Below, one piece after another: positions 1 through 11,776 of a DNA stretch of 64,000 nt. The stretch's first letter is position 1. Every line of letters begins with the position of its first letter. The notes under the pieces are model-generated. The model had not been told where the DNA came from. It saw nothing but the letters and a program-made list of their open reading frames with translations, and made no database searches. This stretch comes from Sialis fuliginosa (Eukaryota; Arthropoda; Insecta; Megaloptera; Sialidae), in contig OY540815.1 in the NCBI GenBank assembly GCA_961205875.1, forward strand, positions 22,691,638 to 22,755,637, given 5' to 3'. The position numbers were made by a program, and so were the translations under genes.

Positions 1-769
1 AATGCATAAAAGTAGTTTTATTTTTAAAGCTTTTTTGGCGATTTAAGTTTTTAATATTACAATGATGAACGTATATGATCACGTATACACAGCCAACTAT
101 TATAGTATTCTAGAAATACAGCCAAGATTCTGATGTTATTACTAACAATAAGTAAATGTGTTAAAAGAATAAAAACTTAAATAAAACATTAATTTAAATT
201 TTTCATCTAAACGGTTCATTTTTCGAAGTTGTACCTAAAAGAGCTTTTGATCAGCATTGCATAAACTACAAGATATCAAAAATTTAGCGATTTTCACCGA
301 AACCCATTTCCCATAAGAAATATACTGGGTCAAAATTTGCAAAAATATATTTATTTTAATAAAAATGACAAATGCAAAAAGTTTTCGTAATGCTATATAT
401 AAAACAATAACAAAATTGCATGATATTATATAAAATATTTGTTCAATACATACCTTTATTGTATGACGCGAATCTGGAACAAACAAATAATTTTTAACGT
501 ATTTTTTTAATTTAAATAAATCTACAATATGAATACAACGAATACATTTCGATTAAAATAAATGTAAACGTGTAAATATTGGCGCATTTAAATAAATATA
601 AAACCTCTCGGTTTAAATAGAAATCTACATTTGAATTCTGTATGTTATTTTTATTTGTTTAAGTTCGTATACGTGAGTTGTTATTTTTACAAAAAAAAAT
701 GTATTATTTGTTTTCAACATTGATATTAATATTTAATTTATTATAAAGTAATATACTTGATTACATATG
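1..769. other. AT-rich non-coding stretch
   Basis: I see no gene, repeat family or structured element here. The sequence is AT-rich with short A and T runs. The only longer open frame (235-486, minus strand) is a low-complexity, hydrophobic 83-codon frame without recognisable domain character, so it is not called. Confidence 0.6.
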
Positions 770-1112
770 TACAGTCGCCTGCAGAACTCGTCTGGCACCC
801 TAAAGGCTAGAATCGCTTACAACAGATTCCAAATTTAAAGACAAACATCATCGGTTATCTTTTTCTATCAAGTTTAATATATTTAAATACTAAAATTCGG
901 AATATTTATTGCCACTCAATTTACGTACACAATTTTTAATAGATTACATAATAATTTAATTGCACAAATATATATGAGTACCTATTATAAACGAAGAGTA
1001 GTTCTTTATCTAGCAAATGAATTTCAAAATATCTTTCTTTGTTTGATACATGGAGAAATGATTGAAATATTATAATAATCAAATGGGAGGAGCCTACTAA
1101 GTTTGTAACACA
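770..1112 (+). mobile_element. Family A MITE, 3'-truncated copy (Tc1/mariner-like ends)
   Basis: The copy starts with the terminal motif TACAGTCGCCTGCA and matches the complete copies at 56208-56588 and 45583-45965 through to about 1112, where similarity stops before the right terminal repeat. Shared landmarks include 'actcgtctggcaccc' near the left end and 'catggagaaatgatt' near the right. Complete copies are flanked by TA and have about 14-bp inverted ends, which fits a non-autonomous Tc1/mariner-type element; the superfamily is inferred from the ends only. No coding capacity is seen. There is also a small internal deletion near 905 compared with the copy at 56208. Confidence 0.8.
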
Positions 1113-1170
1113 TGCATGAAAAAATATGTTCTAGTATATTTATCCCTTTAACTGATAGTTTTTCAAGCAG

Positions 1171-1328
1171 AAATCACACAAAAATCGGTTTAATAGTATT
1201 CGTGTCAAGTCGAAATAAATAAACAGACAGACAAAATTATATATAATTGCGAAAATCACACAAAAATCGGTGTAATAGTATTCGTGTCAAGTCGAAATAA
1301 ACAGACAGACAAAATTATATATAATTAT
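1171..1328. repeat. Tandem duplication, 82-bp period
   Basis: Two head-to-tail copies (1171-1252 and 1253-about 1328) share 'aaatcacacaaaaatcggt' at the start and 'acagacagacaaaattat' near the end. The second copy lacks one 4-base step of a short 'aataaat' stretch, giving a slightly shorter unit. No other copy is seen in the window. This looks like a simple local duplication. Confidence 0.85.
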
Positions 1329-1994
1329 ATAAATTATAGAAACATTACCTTGTTAAAAATATAGACAACTTTATATTTATGCTGCAGTCATATTGCATAA
1401 CACGAACGTTATATTATTGCGACAATCAGTGGCAAATATGTTCGCCACTAAATTGATGCCATTTGTAATACATTGCGTGTGTGTGTGTGGGAGTGTGTGC
1501 GTGTGTGTGTCACGCTACAGCTTCGTGACTGGTTAATCCATCGAGTTATTATTTATAAGACTATTTAGTTATCATTTGCCTTTTATACCCTATTGAGTTG
1601 TTATATGTAAAATTATTATGCAATGTAAAAATGATTTATTACTTGCATTCAAAGCATAATTAAAAAAAAAAGGTTTGATTTATAGTTTAATAACGTATAT
1701 AGGTACGTACAGAGCTGGCTTAAGAGTTATCTGTACCTCAAAATGTGACCTCATATTTTTTAAATTATATTATACATTATTTTAATTATATTACTATGTA
1801 TAAACTTTTTTCTCAGGATTTTTTATCTTGATCTGCAATTGAACGCATTCTCTACGTGTGACAGAAACCCAAAACTATTTATTTTTGCCGCTTGGTGGCG
1901 CTAGGAGTATTGCTATGCTGTTGAACGATGCGAGGGGAAATAAACAAACAGCGAGAGGGAAATCATGTGTGTATGTTAACTTTAGGTTGGGAAG
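1329..1994. other. Non-coding stretch with a GT microsatellite
   Basis: The stretch holds an interrupted (GT)n microsatellite at about 1475-1511 and otherwise AT-rich sequence. A slightly GC-richer patch near 1890-1980 lies just before the hAT-like fragment. No gene is seen. Confidence 0.6.
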
Positions 1995-2225
1995 AGTGCC
2001 GGCCTTAGCAAATCTGGTGCCCTGGGCGAGATTTATTTTTTCGCCCTCTCTCCCCCTAAAAAAATATTCAAAAATCACCGAAAATGTCAATTAAAATTGA
2101 TAAATTAACAAATAAGTTGAATAATTCATATCTCAGCTTGGCGCGATCCTACAGACTCAATTTTTTTTTAAAATATAGCTTACATCATTAACTTTAAGAC
2201 TTTCAAATGCCCTAAGACTATTATG
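1995..2225 (+). mobile_element. Family M hAT-like MITE fragment, left end
   Basis: The fragment begins with 'gagtgccggccttagcaaat', which matches the end of the complete family M element at 21174-21551 (there 'atttgctaaggccgg' on the plus strand). Similarity continues through 'ctcagcttggcgcgatc' and a T9A4 tract to about 2220. No right terminal repeat is found, so this is a truncated or decayed copy. The 2106-2220 part is homologous to the 183-bp satellite monomer at 33001-34299. Confidence 0.75.
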
Positions 2226-2918
2226 AATAAATTAAAATTGATTAATCAATAAATAAGTTGATTACTTAGTATATCAGCTAATACCTTATTAAAGGTTTTC
2301 TGGGTTGCCGAATAAGCATTTGCTAGTTAGCAGCTATCAAATAATCTTTTTTTTTACAAATTAACATAGCTATATTTTTTGCTTAATCGAGTTTAACTAA
2401 TCGATTTTAAGATAAAAAAAAGTTTACTCGAAAATTACAGCTACAGTAATTCCCCAACCTCCTTAATATATATGTAGATTTGGATATAGTTCACGAACTA
2501 TTTTAAACAATACGTAGAGAATCTGTACATAAAATTAACATGAATAGTCTATTTAGAACAATACTGTAAAACATAATCTTTCAATGGGTATAATAGCAGA
2601 CGTATTCATTTTACAGACACATACGAGTTAGTTACTGGTATAATTACATACAGCAACCTTCTCTTAAACCCTCTCCAGTGAAAACTCTCGCGAAGAGAGC
2701 TCTTGTCCGTGCTGCAATCCTTTGAATAATAATAAGTCTACCCGTTACCCCGGTTGGAGTCGAGTAGCAAGCACTTAATACACACGACTAAAAACTCTGT
2801 ATTATTCTATGAAACGATAATTGATTATTTTTGTGCGGTAGACTGTAAAATTTAAACAACACCAGTGGTTCTAAAACATTTTTACGATAAAGCACCCAAT
2901 ATAAAGTGTATTTAATAA
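2226..2918. other. Non-coding stretch, no element recognised
   Basis: AT-rich sequence with a moderately GC-richer patch at about 2660-2770. I see no gene, tRNA or repeat with a second copy in the window, apart from a short echo of 'attaaaattgat...aataagttga' from family M just after 2230. Confidence 0.5.
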
Positions 2919-3379
2919 GATGGGCCCATGGGCGTAGCCAGGGTGGGGCAGGGGGGGGTGCTTGCCCCCCCCCCCTAGCCTGTGGACAAAAAGTAATAAG
3001 TAAATCAGTATTATTGTCATTATAAACAGGGATATTTCTAGATTTCTATGATATCCATTGGATTTTTGAACGTAAATTTATATTTTGGATCCAGAAAATC
3101 AAATATCAAAGTTTTTTTTATTCACAATATTTTATTTTTACATATAAACTAAAATATCAGGGAAAATTAAATATATATTAAATAGGCCCATTGCAAATAT
3201 TTTTATTAAAAAAATTTTTTATAAAACTTTTTAGGTAAGGTTACCATAATAATGTGAGAGCTTTTTTTGCTCACCCCTCTCTCATTACCTCAGGGTCCTA
3301 GGCAAAACACGCCGGGCAATTGGTTTAAAAAAAAAATTGCCCCCCTGAACAAAATCCTGGCTACGCCCATGGATGGGCC
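2919..3379. mobile_element. Complete hAT-type MITE with 8-bp target-site duplication
   Basis: The element proper is 2927-3371 (445 bp). Its ends are perfect inverted repeats over CATGGGCGTAGCCAGG / CCTGGCTACGCCCATG. It is flanked by the identical 8-bp direct repeat GATGGGCC at 2919-2926 and 3372-3379. An 8-bp duplication with a CA-starting, GC-rich short terminal repeat is the known signature of the hAT superfamily. The interior is AT-rich, contains G8 and C11 runs near the left end, and has no open frame for a transposase, so it would need one supplied in trans. The perfect duplication suggests a fairly young insertion. Confidence 0.9.
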
Positions 3380-4555
3380 CCTTTAAAATAAGGGAAATAT
3401 TTCTTACTATTATTTATTGGAAAAAATACAATAATTTTTCTAGCTTTATTGCATGGATAAAAACTTCTGCCATGAGTATATATCTATTTTATAGTTCTTA
3501 ACAAAGGCATATACACATTTTTCATTCGGTATTTTAGATATTACAGCATTTTCAAGATTTGGACTCAATTGGCTTTAAAACACCGAAGTCCCTTCATAAA
3601 ATTTTTTTTTATGTAAGTATACGTCCAAATAAACATTTTGCACCAGGTCCGGTCCGGTTACTCTTTAAAATTTTGAAGGGGCCCCGTAATAAAATAAAGT
3701 CCCTAGGAGAAAATTCAGCCGTATATCAAAAACATCTTTAATTGGAATCTACTTTAAGTAACTGTCACTTCCAAGCGGCTGTAACGCGAAAAATGTGTGC
3801 GTATTTTTCGTGGGCCCTATCTATTAAACCCCTACAAGCTAGTGGACCGGACTCATCGTCCGAGCTTTGTCTAGGTAGTAACCACAACATTTACAAAAAA
3901 AATATTTTAAGTATTTTTTCAGGTTGTCAACATTTCATGATTGCATTATTTTATCTTCCTGATGTAAGTATAAACAAATAAAAATCATACTAAACATGAA
4001 TATTAAATTTAGAAGTTTGTTTCAGTCTGTCTTTGATGATGAAGAGAGAGGTGGTGTTTTTGTCATTTTAAATTTGTCTTTAATATTGAAAAAAATTAAA
4101 TAAAATAAACAAAACACTTGCGTAACAAAAATTTACAACTGGTTTGTGAGATAAAGAACACAAATCTATATTATGGTGGCAAACCTGCTCGCAATGTATG
4201 TAACTTATGAATTTTAAATAACGCGAAATGAACAGTGAGAGAGATAGCATCAAACCTTTTCATATTGATATGAAAACGTCATAAAATAATGAAAAACAGT
4301 TTTACCTTTGACGTTACACTGATGGTAAGATAAATAATTGAAATACTTATACACGTGTCGGCATATGGCTTGGTTTTCCTATTTGAAACAGTGGCGTAGG
4401 TACAACTTTTTCTGTTAAATATTGTGTTTTACATCCACAAGTTCAGATATTTAATAAAAATTAATATGAGGGGGCTGATTTTAATTAATGAATAAATTAT
4501 TTAATATCTTATTGTGAGTTATGACAGAAAATAAAACGATCAAGTGCGTGTCAAG
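3380..4555. other. Non-coding stretch with a GC-richer patch
   Basis: A patch at about 3644-3860 is bounded by 'ggtccggtccgg' on the left and 'ggaccggac' on the right, which could be decayed inverted ends of an old element. Two short open frames lie in it but lack protein-like composition. The rest is AT-rich with no recognised repeat. Confidence 0.5.
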
Positions 4556-4975
4556 CACGCACATGATAGGGTTCCATAGTCATTCTCTTATTTCAAAATT
4601 TTTCATAAACTATTTTTTCTAAGGTGTTTGTTATAATTTTTATTGAAAGTACTAATTAAAAACTACATTCTGGATTTTTTTCAGATTGTTTGAATTGATA
4701 GTTTAAAAATTAGAGTTGGGGGGGGGGGTGCTTTGATAACGACATTTAAAATCAAATATATCGTGAATGAAGGGTAAAAATCAAAAGATCCTAAAACATT
4801 TTACTGTAGCATTTTAAGAGAGGTCCAAAAATTTATGTCATTTCTGTTTTTGAGTTATCAATCTTTGTCCGTATACCAAATTTCATCTTAATCGTTATAA
4901 AATTTATATAGACAGACGGACAGAGCCTCAATTTTTGTTTAGTTATTAAAAAGTTAAGAACTACTGGTTTAAATC
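4556..4975 (+). repeat. Family H dispersed repeat, copy 1
   Basis: The copy opens with 'atgatagggttccatagtca' and proceeds through 'gaaagtactaattaaaa', 'acattctggatttttt', a run of 11 G at 4718-4728, 'gaggtccaaaaa' and a closing 'gacagacggacagag'. The same order of blocks is found at 30785-31170 (plus), 55305-55630 (plus) and 12580-12850 (minus). The opening motif is the 'gggttccgtag' block seen in dispersed repeats of many insects. No open frame or inverted ends are visible; the class is unresolved. Confidence 0.75.
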
Positions 4976-5914
4976 TACAACGACTTATTTGCCATTAGCC
5001 TTTCACCTATTAGTTAGTTTAGTATTATCTATTTTGTAACATTTCACTCTACATAGAATTCCAAAATCCTCGGCGCCTATTCACAAACCTGAATTGGTTT
5101 GTTTGCATTTGTTGATTACACACGTATTCTAAGACTCTCAAAGTCAATATTAATACCAAATATTTATACATCTCATTTATATCTAAACATTTTATCAAAG
5201 CAAAAGCAAATAATTATATCCCAAAATTAACATATCATTATAATCAATATTCATATATGAATTATATACAGGTTGTTTTATAATTGAATATCAATATTAA
5301 AGAGAGTTAATCTGTGCATAATTAAGACATAAAATTCATATAAACTTACACTACCCTGCAGAAGTTTAAGACCATCTGAAAAATTTTCCTTTTTAGACAA
5401 AACAATTATTCAAAAAATTATCCTAAATAAAATATCAAAAATAAAGCAAAAAAAAAATGTATAATATTTTATTTAATCTTAAAGCTGAATTTTTGTATAA
5501 GTATATTTTACAGAAAATTTTAGTTCTCTTTTAAATTAAAAACAATTAAGATTAAATTAACTATTAAGTTATCTAACCTGTTTTAGAGGGTGGGTGGGGG
5601 AGGGGAGTAATTACCCCTTTACACCCCTTTGTATCTACAATTGACGAATGTACGTGAAATATATTAATGTCGCTTTGTTGTCGAATTCACTCGGGAATGT
5701 CCGCTTTCATCTTTGTCCGCACAAAGAGTTGGTTTCTATTTCATAGGGTACTCTAACAAGCTTTGTATTACCACTGTATTTATACTTCATTCGTTAAAAC
5801 GTTGTCTGTCAGAGCTGGATTATCTTTAGGGCCTCCTTAAAATAAAATATGGTTCAAAATTTAAAAAAGTTAATAGTGCGTATTTTTTTAATATCTCCTC
5901 TCTTTTAAAAAACA
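4976..5914. other. Non-coding stretch, G-rich patch
   Basis: AT-rich DNA with a G-rich interval at about 5587-5610. I see no gene and no repeat with another copy in the window. Confidence 0.55.
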
Positions 5915-6365
5915 GACAAAAAAACCGGCCAACAAAAAAATATGTATGTTTGTATTGCAGGGTAAAGAAGGCACAATGAATCCAAAAAGCAGCTCGTGAT
6001 TTTAAGATATTGCAAAAAAACGTTTTTTTCGATATGCAAACATTCAAAATTCGTATATATTTTTTTTAATCAAATACTTCAACCAAAAATCATTCATAAT
6101 GTAATGTATCCTTATTGAACTAAAAAAACCTTGAATTATACACAATCATAAAGTTATTCCATTAAAAAATCATGTTTTGTACGAAGAAAAATAGATTTTT
6201 CAGTTTTTCGCACTGAAATGGCAATGAAAAAGCCTACCTTTTTAAACGGTGGTAGAAAAACAATTTTTATCCAATTTTAATGCAGCTCTGTGTTAAAATT
6301 TTAACTTGAATGAAAATTAGCGAAATGGTACTAATAAATTATGCAACTACCTTATACTTTTTCTT
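5915..6365 (+). repeat. Family U dispersed repeat, copy 1
   Basis: This block matches 28996-29500 at a diverged level. Shared landmarks in order are 'cgatatgcaaacat', 'tccttattgaactaaaaaa', 'cataaagttattcc', 'aaaatcatgtttt', 'tatccaattttaatgca' and 'gcgaaatggtact'. Spacing differs by several indels. No coding frame survives. The minus-strand open frame at 5826-6047 lies inside it and is low-complexity. The element class is unknown. Confidence 0.7.
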
Positions 6366-8324
6366 GAATGTATAATTCTAAAAAAGTTAGTACTTGTTGG
6401 CCTAATTTAAAAGTATCTTAATCCCCTTCTGTTGCCAGCCCATTAATGACCGTTTATGATAAATGTGGAAAGTAATTATTTTTTTCTCCTTTCATAAAGT
6501 AAATATTTTCTTTGGTGTTTTTTACATTTTGTTTAAAGTTTTTTTTTAATATTTAATTAGTGGTGTGATTCTTTTGATGTATTTGATTGTTTCTTAAATG
6601 TATTTTTCAAATCTGTAATTAAATGTACAAACACAATTCAAATAAAGGATTGATTATTGAGGTAAGTACAAGCTTTGTTTTATAAACTTAACCAGGTGCT
6701 TTACATTACAATAAAAAATCTTTTGATGTATTTCTTAATGTCAGTACTAAGACCTCTTATAAATGTCTTCTATGACGTATATAATGTTTAAAAAAAATCA
6801 TAGTTTCGAAAATTTCGATAATTAAAAAATGTAACTTTTTTATTAACTCTGGAAAGGATAAAGCTAAAAAATGGTGAAAACTTAATATAAATTGTTATGG
6901 TAGAAATGCAGTCTAAAAAATTAACTGGCTACATATGTATATTACATTATAATTGTTTATATTTTAAATAAATATATGTATGTATATCCATTTAAAAATA
7001 TTTTGTTAATATTAATTTTATAAAATAAATTAAATTTATCAAAATTTAATAAATTAAACTAATATCCAGTTAAAATTATGGAACTAATCTACTAAAATAA
7101 TTTTAATTAAAATAAATCACCGTTTAAATTTAATATTTTTGTTTTAACTAAATTTCCAATTGAAATATTTTATTACGAAATTAAAATAAATTAATATTTT
7201 GAAATGTTATTGTTATATATGTAATATGTATATTCACATAACATACACGCACCCTTTATTATTATAATTTTTTAAATATTATTTCTCGATATACTTTCAT
7301 GCTCGATATTTTTATTAAATCTAATTTAAATTGCATAATTATTTTACATGATATACTAATTTTGTTTAAAAATTTTTTTTTTAAATTATCATAAAAATTG
7401 GATTTTACTTTTTATGATAATGTTTAAACGAACATATCATTAAAAATACTCGATCTATGAATTGAGCAACCCTTTTTTGTAAGAAATTTAATTATATTTG
7501 AAATACTGCTGTAAGAAATTAAAATAAATAAATTTTTCAAAGAGATATTCACACATAATTAAAAAATTAATTTTTCCCATATTAATCAAATGGGAAAAAG
7601 ACTCGGTTTGCACTGTCCACAGGTTTGATCTATGAGTCTGAAATTTTGGGACAATTCACTTTTGATCCAAAGCTAAAACATAGGCTAATGGTACCAAAAA
7701 AAAAAATTTAAAAAACACTATATTGTACAATGTTGAGAACATTTAGGAGCAGTCAGTCGCGCTAATATTTACAGAGATTGAAATATACGTAGGCGAAGCC
7801 GCGGGGAAATTAAATTATACTATGTTACATAATATTATTATGTAATATAGAGATTATATGATTGTTTTGACCATAATGCTGCTAAATTGTTCAGAATGTT
7901 TGATTTACTCTAATATATTATTCAGATTATGGTAATGTAATTACCTACATATAACATTCACAACGATTAGATGTATTTATCTTTTTCTTAAAACCGCAGT
8001 GTATTTGTTGAGAGCATATTAATTAGTGCCTAATTCAAAATGGGGTGGTTGTAAAAGTAGTAGAGGTAGCTTTAAGTTTTAATAATAACAGTTTATATTA
8101 ATTGTTATACTAATTGTATTGTCATTTTTTTAAATTATGTTTTTTTTTTTTAATTTGAATCATATTAATTAAAAAGAAATTGTAAAAAGTATAACAGTAA
8201 AAATGATTTTTTTGTTAAACTGGATTATGCGGTTATGACGTCACAATTGTCAAAACTCACGTATGTAGTTGTTCAGAATAGAGTTGATGCTATAATTATA
8301 TAATATACAAATTTTGAAAAAAAA
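6366..8324. other. AT-rich stretch with a SINE-like tail fragment
   Basis: Most of this is very AT-rich DNA with no recognised feature. At about 7788-7805 the motif 'taggcgaagccgcgggg' resembles the terminal motif of the family S repeat (compare 'gcaaagccgcgggtagcagc' at 45008), so a small fragment of that family may lie here. No gene is seen. Confidence 0.5.
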
Positions 8325-8548
8325 ATAATTTCTGGATAATTTTGTCAGAAAAACGTTTGATAACGAAAATATTGATCTTGAAATAAAAAATTTTGATTCT
8401 AAAATCAAAAAAGATCAGTCCATATCAATTTCTAACTGGCGCGACCCATTTTTTTTCTTTAATTTTAATTTTTGAATCGAAATTATTTATTTTAAGATCG
8501 ATATTTTTACTGTTAAACGTTTTTCTGACAAAATTATCCAGAAATTAT
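8325..8548. repeat. Inverted repeat (hairpin) of 224 bp
   Basis: The ends 'ataatttctggataattttg' and its reverse complement at 8529-8548 start two arms of roughly 85 bp that remain similar inward through 'gtcagaaaaacgtttgataa', 'aatattgatct' and 'attttgattc'. The central segment holds 'aactggcgcgaccc', a GC-rich spot. No other copy is seen in the window. It could be a small foldback element. Confidence 0.8.
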
Positions 8549-9580
8549 AAAAAATAAAACTTAAAAAATTTTCTTTTGATGAAATGACCCTTAGCTGTCA
8601 ATGCTGAATCACAAGTTTAATTTATCCATCTAGATATGGAATATGAGTACCAGGAAAGTATTCATGAGATTTTTAGAGTTTAAGACGCTTTAGTTCTATG
8701 TATTTTGGTCAATTTTTAAGATAGAGGGTTGAAACTTTTTCCATATTTTTAAAAAATTATTTGTAGCTGATTTGAGGGCCAACCCATTCAAAATTCATCT
8801 CAACCCCATCTAAAGACCAATTTAGTAAGTTAATTTGATTTGGGACAGACCGTATATGTTTGTATTAATTATTAAATCTTAATATACGAAGAAACATAAC
8901 TTTTAGTTTGGACATAAACATAGCAAGTTTCTTTTTATTGAAATTAAAGTAATAAAAAAGCCAAACTCCGTTAATAACGTCCCTCTAATAACATAAAGCT
9001 ATATCGAACTTTTGATTTAAGCGTTCACTAAAATCCGCCATATATACAGCCATATATTACATTTGTGTCAAAAAATATCGCAGTTTTTTCATGAACCACA
9101 AAAACTGGAAAGGTACAATTTAGTGGTTCATAATTCAAGAGTTGCCAGTCGAACTCAGGCCTCGTTTTAAATGTAGCCTTTATGCCCGATGTAAATAACG
9201 AAGTTTCAGTCAAGTGCGTAATAGAAATGAAATGGAACTTTAACTATTTATAGCGCTGAATAAAAAACAGAACGCGTTAAGTTTAAGACACTTGCACTAG
9301 GGTTATTTTAGTGTGTATTTTAGTTTAGTATGAAAAGTGCAGCTGTAGTTGAAAATTATAATGTAGAGCAAAAAAAGGTCATTGCAATTGAAATATTTAT
9401 ACTACAAAGAAAATAGATAGATACAGTTTAAAAAAGCAATTGAAACACATAAATATATATACTTTAAAAATAGGTACATCCTATGCAGTTGTAAAATTTT
9501 CTTAAAATAACCTCTGACTTGCACTTTTAACTTTTGTACGTAACAAGAGCAAATCATAATGGAAAAGTGGAATGTACTTT
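8549..9580. other. Non-coding stretch, no element recognised
   Basis: AT-rich sequence. A 61-codon minus-strand frame at 9028-9213 does not resemble any family I recognise and is not called. No repeat partner is seen in the window. Confidence 0.5.
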
Positions 9581-9795
9581 TAAGGTATTAGATAATACCC
9601 CAGTGTTGGACACAAGTTTAATTAAATGTATGAATATACTTTACATTGTTTTAAATTTTATGATTCTTTATTTTATAACTTTTGTGTCGTAGTATTTATT
9701 TTGTAATCATTAGCAAGTTTCCATTACTGGTTTTAATTTATCCATTAATGGAAAAAAATAAAATAAACTATTTAAGTAATTATATTAATTTAAAA
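9581..9795 (-). mobile_element. Family I MITE fragment
   Basis: The fragment starts with 'taaggtatt' and continues with 'ccccagtgttggacac', 'gtgtcgtagtatttatt' and 'cattactggttttaattt', the same order as the complete minus-strand copy at 43039-43515. Similarity ends before the far terminus. It directly abuts another family I copy at 9796-10108, so two insertions or one rearranged insertion are juxtaposed here. Confidence 0.75.
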
Positions 9796-10108
9796 AGAGG
9801 TATTGGCACTCGTCTTGGATATGTTCCCCAGTAATGGCTATTTTTTTATTAAATGTACTAAATTAGAAATATTTGTTGATATTTGAATACATACTGCCAT
9901 TATTAAATCATAATCTATAAACACTTAACTGTATTTTTGGGTGTAAAAATTATTAGTTAAATCTATTTATTAAATATGATATTATCATAATAACCAGGTA
10001 CTCTTTTTATTAATAACATGAGTTTATGAGAATTACAAAAAATCAATCGAGAAAAAAAAACAGTACACTTTGCTCTTAAAGCGGCCAAGACTGGTGCCAA
10101 TACTTTAT
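9796..10108 (-). mobile_element. Family I MITE, near-complete but shortened copy
   Basis: Its ends are inverted: 'gaggtattggcac' at the left and 'ctggtgccaatacttta' at the right. Next to the right end is the family block 'tgctcttaaagcggcc'. The interior is shorter than in the 477-bp copy at 43039-43515, mainly through loss of the 'gtgtcgtagtacttatc' part. It has no coding capacity. The inverted ends make it a DNA-transposon derivative; the superfamily is not settled. Confidence 0.8.
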
Positions 10109-10883
10109 TTATCTAATAGCATAGTAAGGTCAGTTATTATAATAATATGGTTTAGTTTTAGCCCCCCCCCCCCCCTCTCCAACGGAACTAACAATCTAGC
10201 TCTATTAAAATTTATTTAACATTTTATCTTAAAAAAATATTATTTTAATGAAATTAAAAAAATCTTTTACGTCCCATTGTTTTATAAATCAGTGTTTCAA
10301 TTGTTTCTGTGTCTACAACTTTAAAACTACATTTTTTATAAAATTACATAAATTTGACATTGAAATGTTATTTGATCAAATGTTTCTTTTACTTTTATGT
10401 TTGTCAATTATAATATTGTCAATTTATGTTGATATAAAGTCTGATACAAATTCTGTTTGATTTCATACTCGCTGTGCCTCATTATTTTTCCAATTACATA
10501 GTATTACATTCAAATTTCAAATTCTGTGTATTTGTTCCACAAATGTCATTATTTTTGTTGTATTGAATCAATTTTTAAGGAAAGGGGGAGATAATTCAGG
10601 TGTAACAATATAGCTTAATGATAAATTATTTATATTATGTACATATATATGATTTATTTTGTGTTCTATGTCACCCCGTTTACGTTTGAACCAATGATAT
10701 GCGTTGTCATGGCAACAAACTAAAATAGAATACATTAACGCCCGGTGTTATCAAGTTTAACTAAATACTCCTTTAACTAAATGTCATATTAGTAACAGAA
10801 ATATTTTTATTTTCTCTGCTATGTTTTTACACGCTTCTATACATATATTTTTCATTGAGACACCTAATTATTGATTTGAATCA
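10109..10883. other. Non-coding stretch with a C14 tract
   Basis: A run of 14 C lies at 10162-10175 next to a TC-rich segment. The rest is AT-rich without a recognised repeat. The 70-codon frame at 10248-10460 is low in complexity (F, I, L, K rich) and is not called. Confidence 0.55.
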
Positions 10884-11776
10884 CAGTGGCAAGGCGTGAA
10901 ATTTTTAATAAGGGAAGCATATTTTGTCAATCCTATTAACAAAAAAAAAAACTAGTTATGAAACAGCTTTAGTTCAAGCTTTTACTTTTTTATATAAATC
11001 CTTATATATTTATACAGTACCTAAATGATTCTACGTCTTATTTTCTTGTATTTTAGTCGATATTTGTATGACGAGTTGAAGTTCACTGCAGGAAATTTCA
11101 CTAAAAAATTTTGAATTTTTCATTTCGTTAAAAGTACGTTTATTGTATAGAAAATGACGTAAAAAGTTTTTTGTTACAAACCGCAGGTCTGTATCTCAAA
11201 CCGTTCTCGAGATATAGCCTCTCAAAGTTTTAGTTTTTTCAAATTTTTGGAGAAAAAAGGCCATAACTTTTGAACGCGTGGTCGGAATTGATTTTAGTTG
11301 ACGGATTTGAAATCAGCGTGTCAAAATCTATATAATGATGTGTATAATACCTTAAAACTCGAGAAAAATTTTTTTGCGAAAAATCGAAAAAATTCAAAGG
11401 GGTATACCTTAAAAAAATGTCGATTTTTGACTAAATTTTTTTTGCCGAATTTTAAAGTATTATACATGTCATTATATAGATTTTGACATGCTGATTCCAA
11501 ATCCGTCAACTAAAATCAATTCCGACCACGCGTTCAAAAGTTATGGCCTTTTTTCTCCAAAAATTTGAAAAAACTAAAACTTTGAGAGGCTATATCTCGA
11601 GAACGGTTTGAGATACAGACCTGCGGTTTAAAACAAACAACTTTTCACGTCATTTTCTATACAATAAACATACTTTTAACGAAATCAAAAATTCAAAAAA
11701 TTTTAGTGAAATTTCCTGCAGTGAACTTCAACTCGTCATACAAATATCGACTAAAATACAAAAAAATAAGACGTAG
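10884..11776 (+). mobile_element. Family B palindromic element, copy 1 with leader
   Basis: A leader at 10884-11030 (starting 'cagtggcaaggcgtgaaat') is shared with 57416-57580. It is followed by a near-perfect palindrome at 11031-11776, with arms of about 340 bp that begin 'ctacgtctta' and end 'taagacgtag'. The arms look almost identical by eye; the only clearly asymmetric part is the central 100 bp around 'ggtatacc' (11401-11408). The outer CAGTGGC recalls hAT ends, but no matching right end was found. Mirror-image 62-codon open frames on both strands come from the palindrome and begin at TTG, so they are not called as genes. The leader here lacks about 60 bp that copy 3 keeps. Confidence 0.85.

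Noticed and set aside
3644-3860. Possible small transposon bounded by GGTCCGG and GGACCGG
   Set aside because: The inverted match is only about 9 bp, the flanks share no duplication and no other copy is in the window.
11298-11509. Mirror-image 62-codon open frames on both strands, repeated at 32325-32513 and 57831-58042
   Set aside because: They start at TTG, not ATG, and the two strands encode similar peptides only because the DNA is a palindrome. Their preservation in the three copies is explained by DNA-level similarity.
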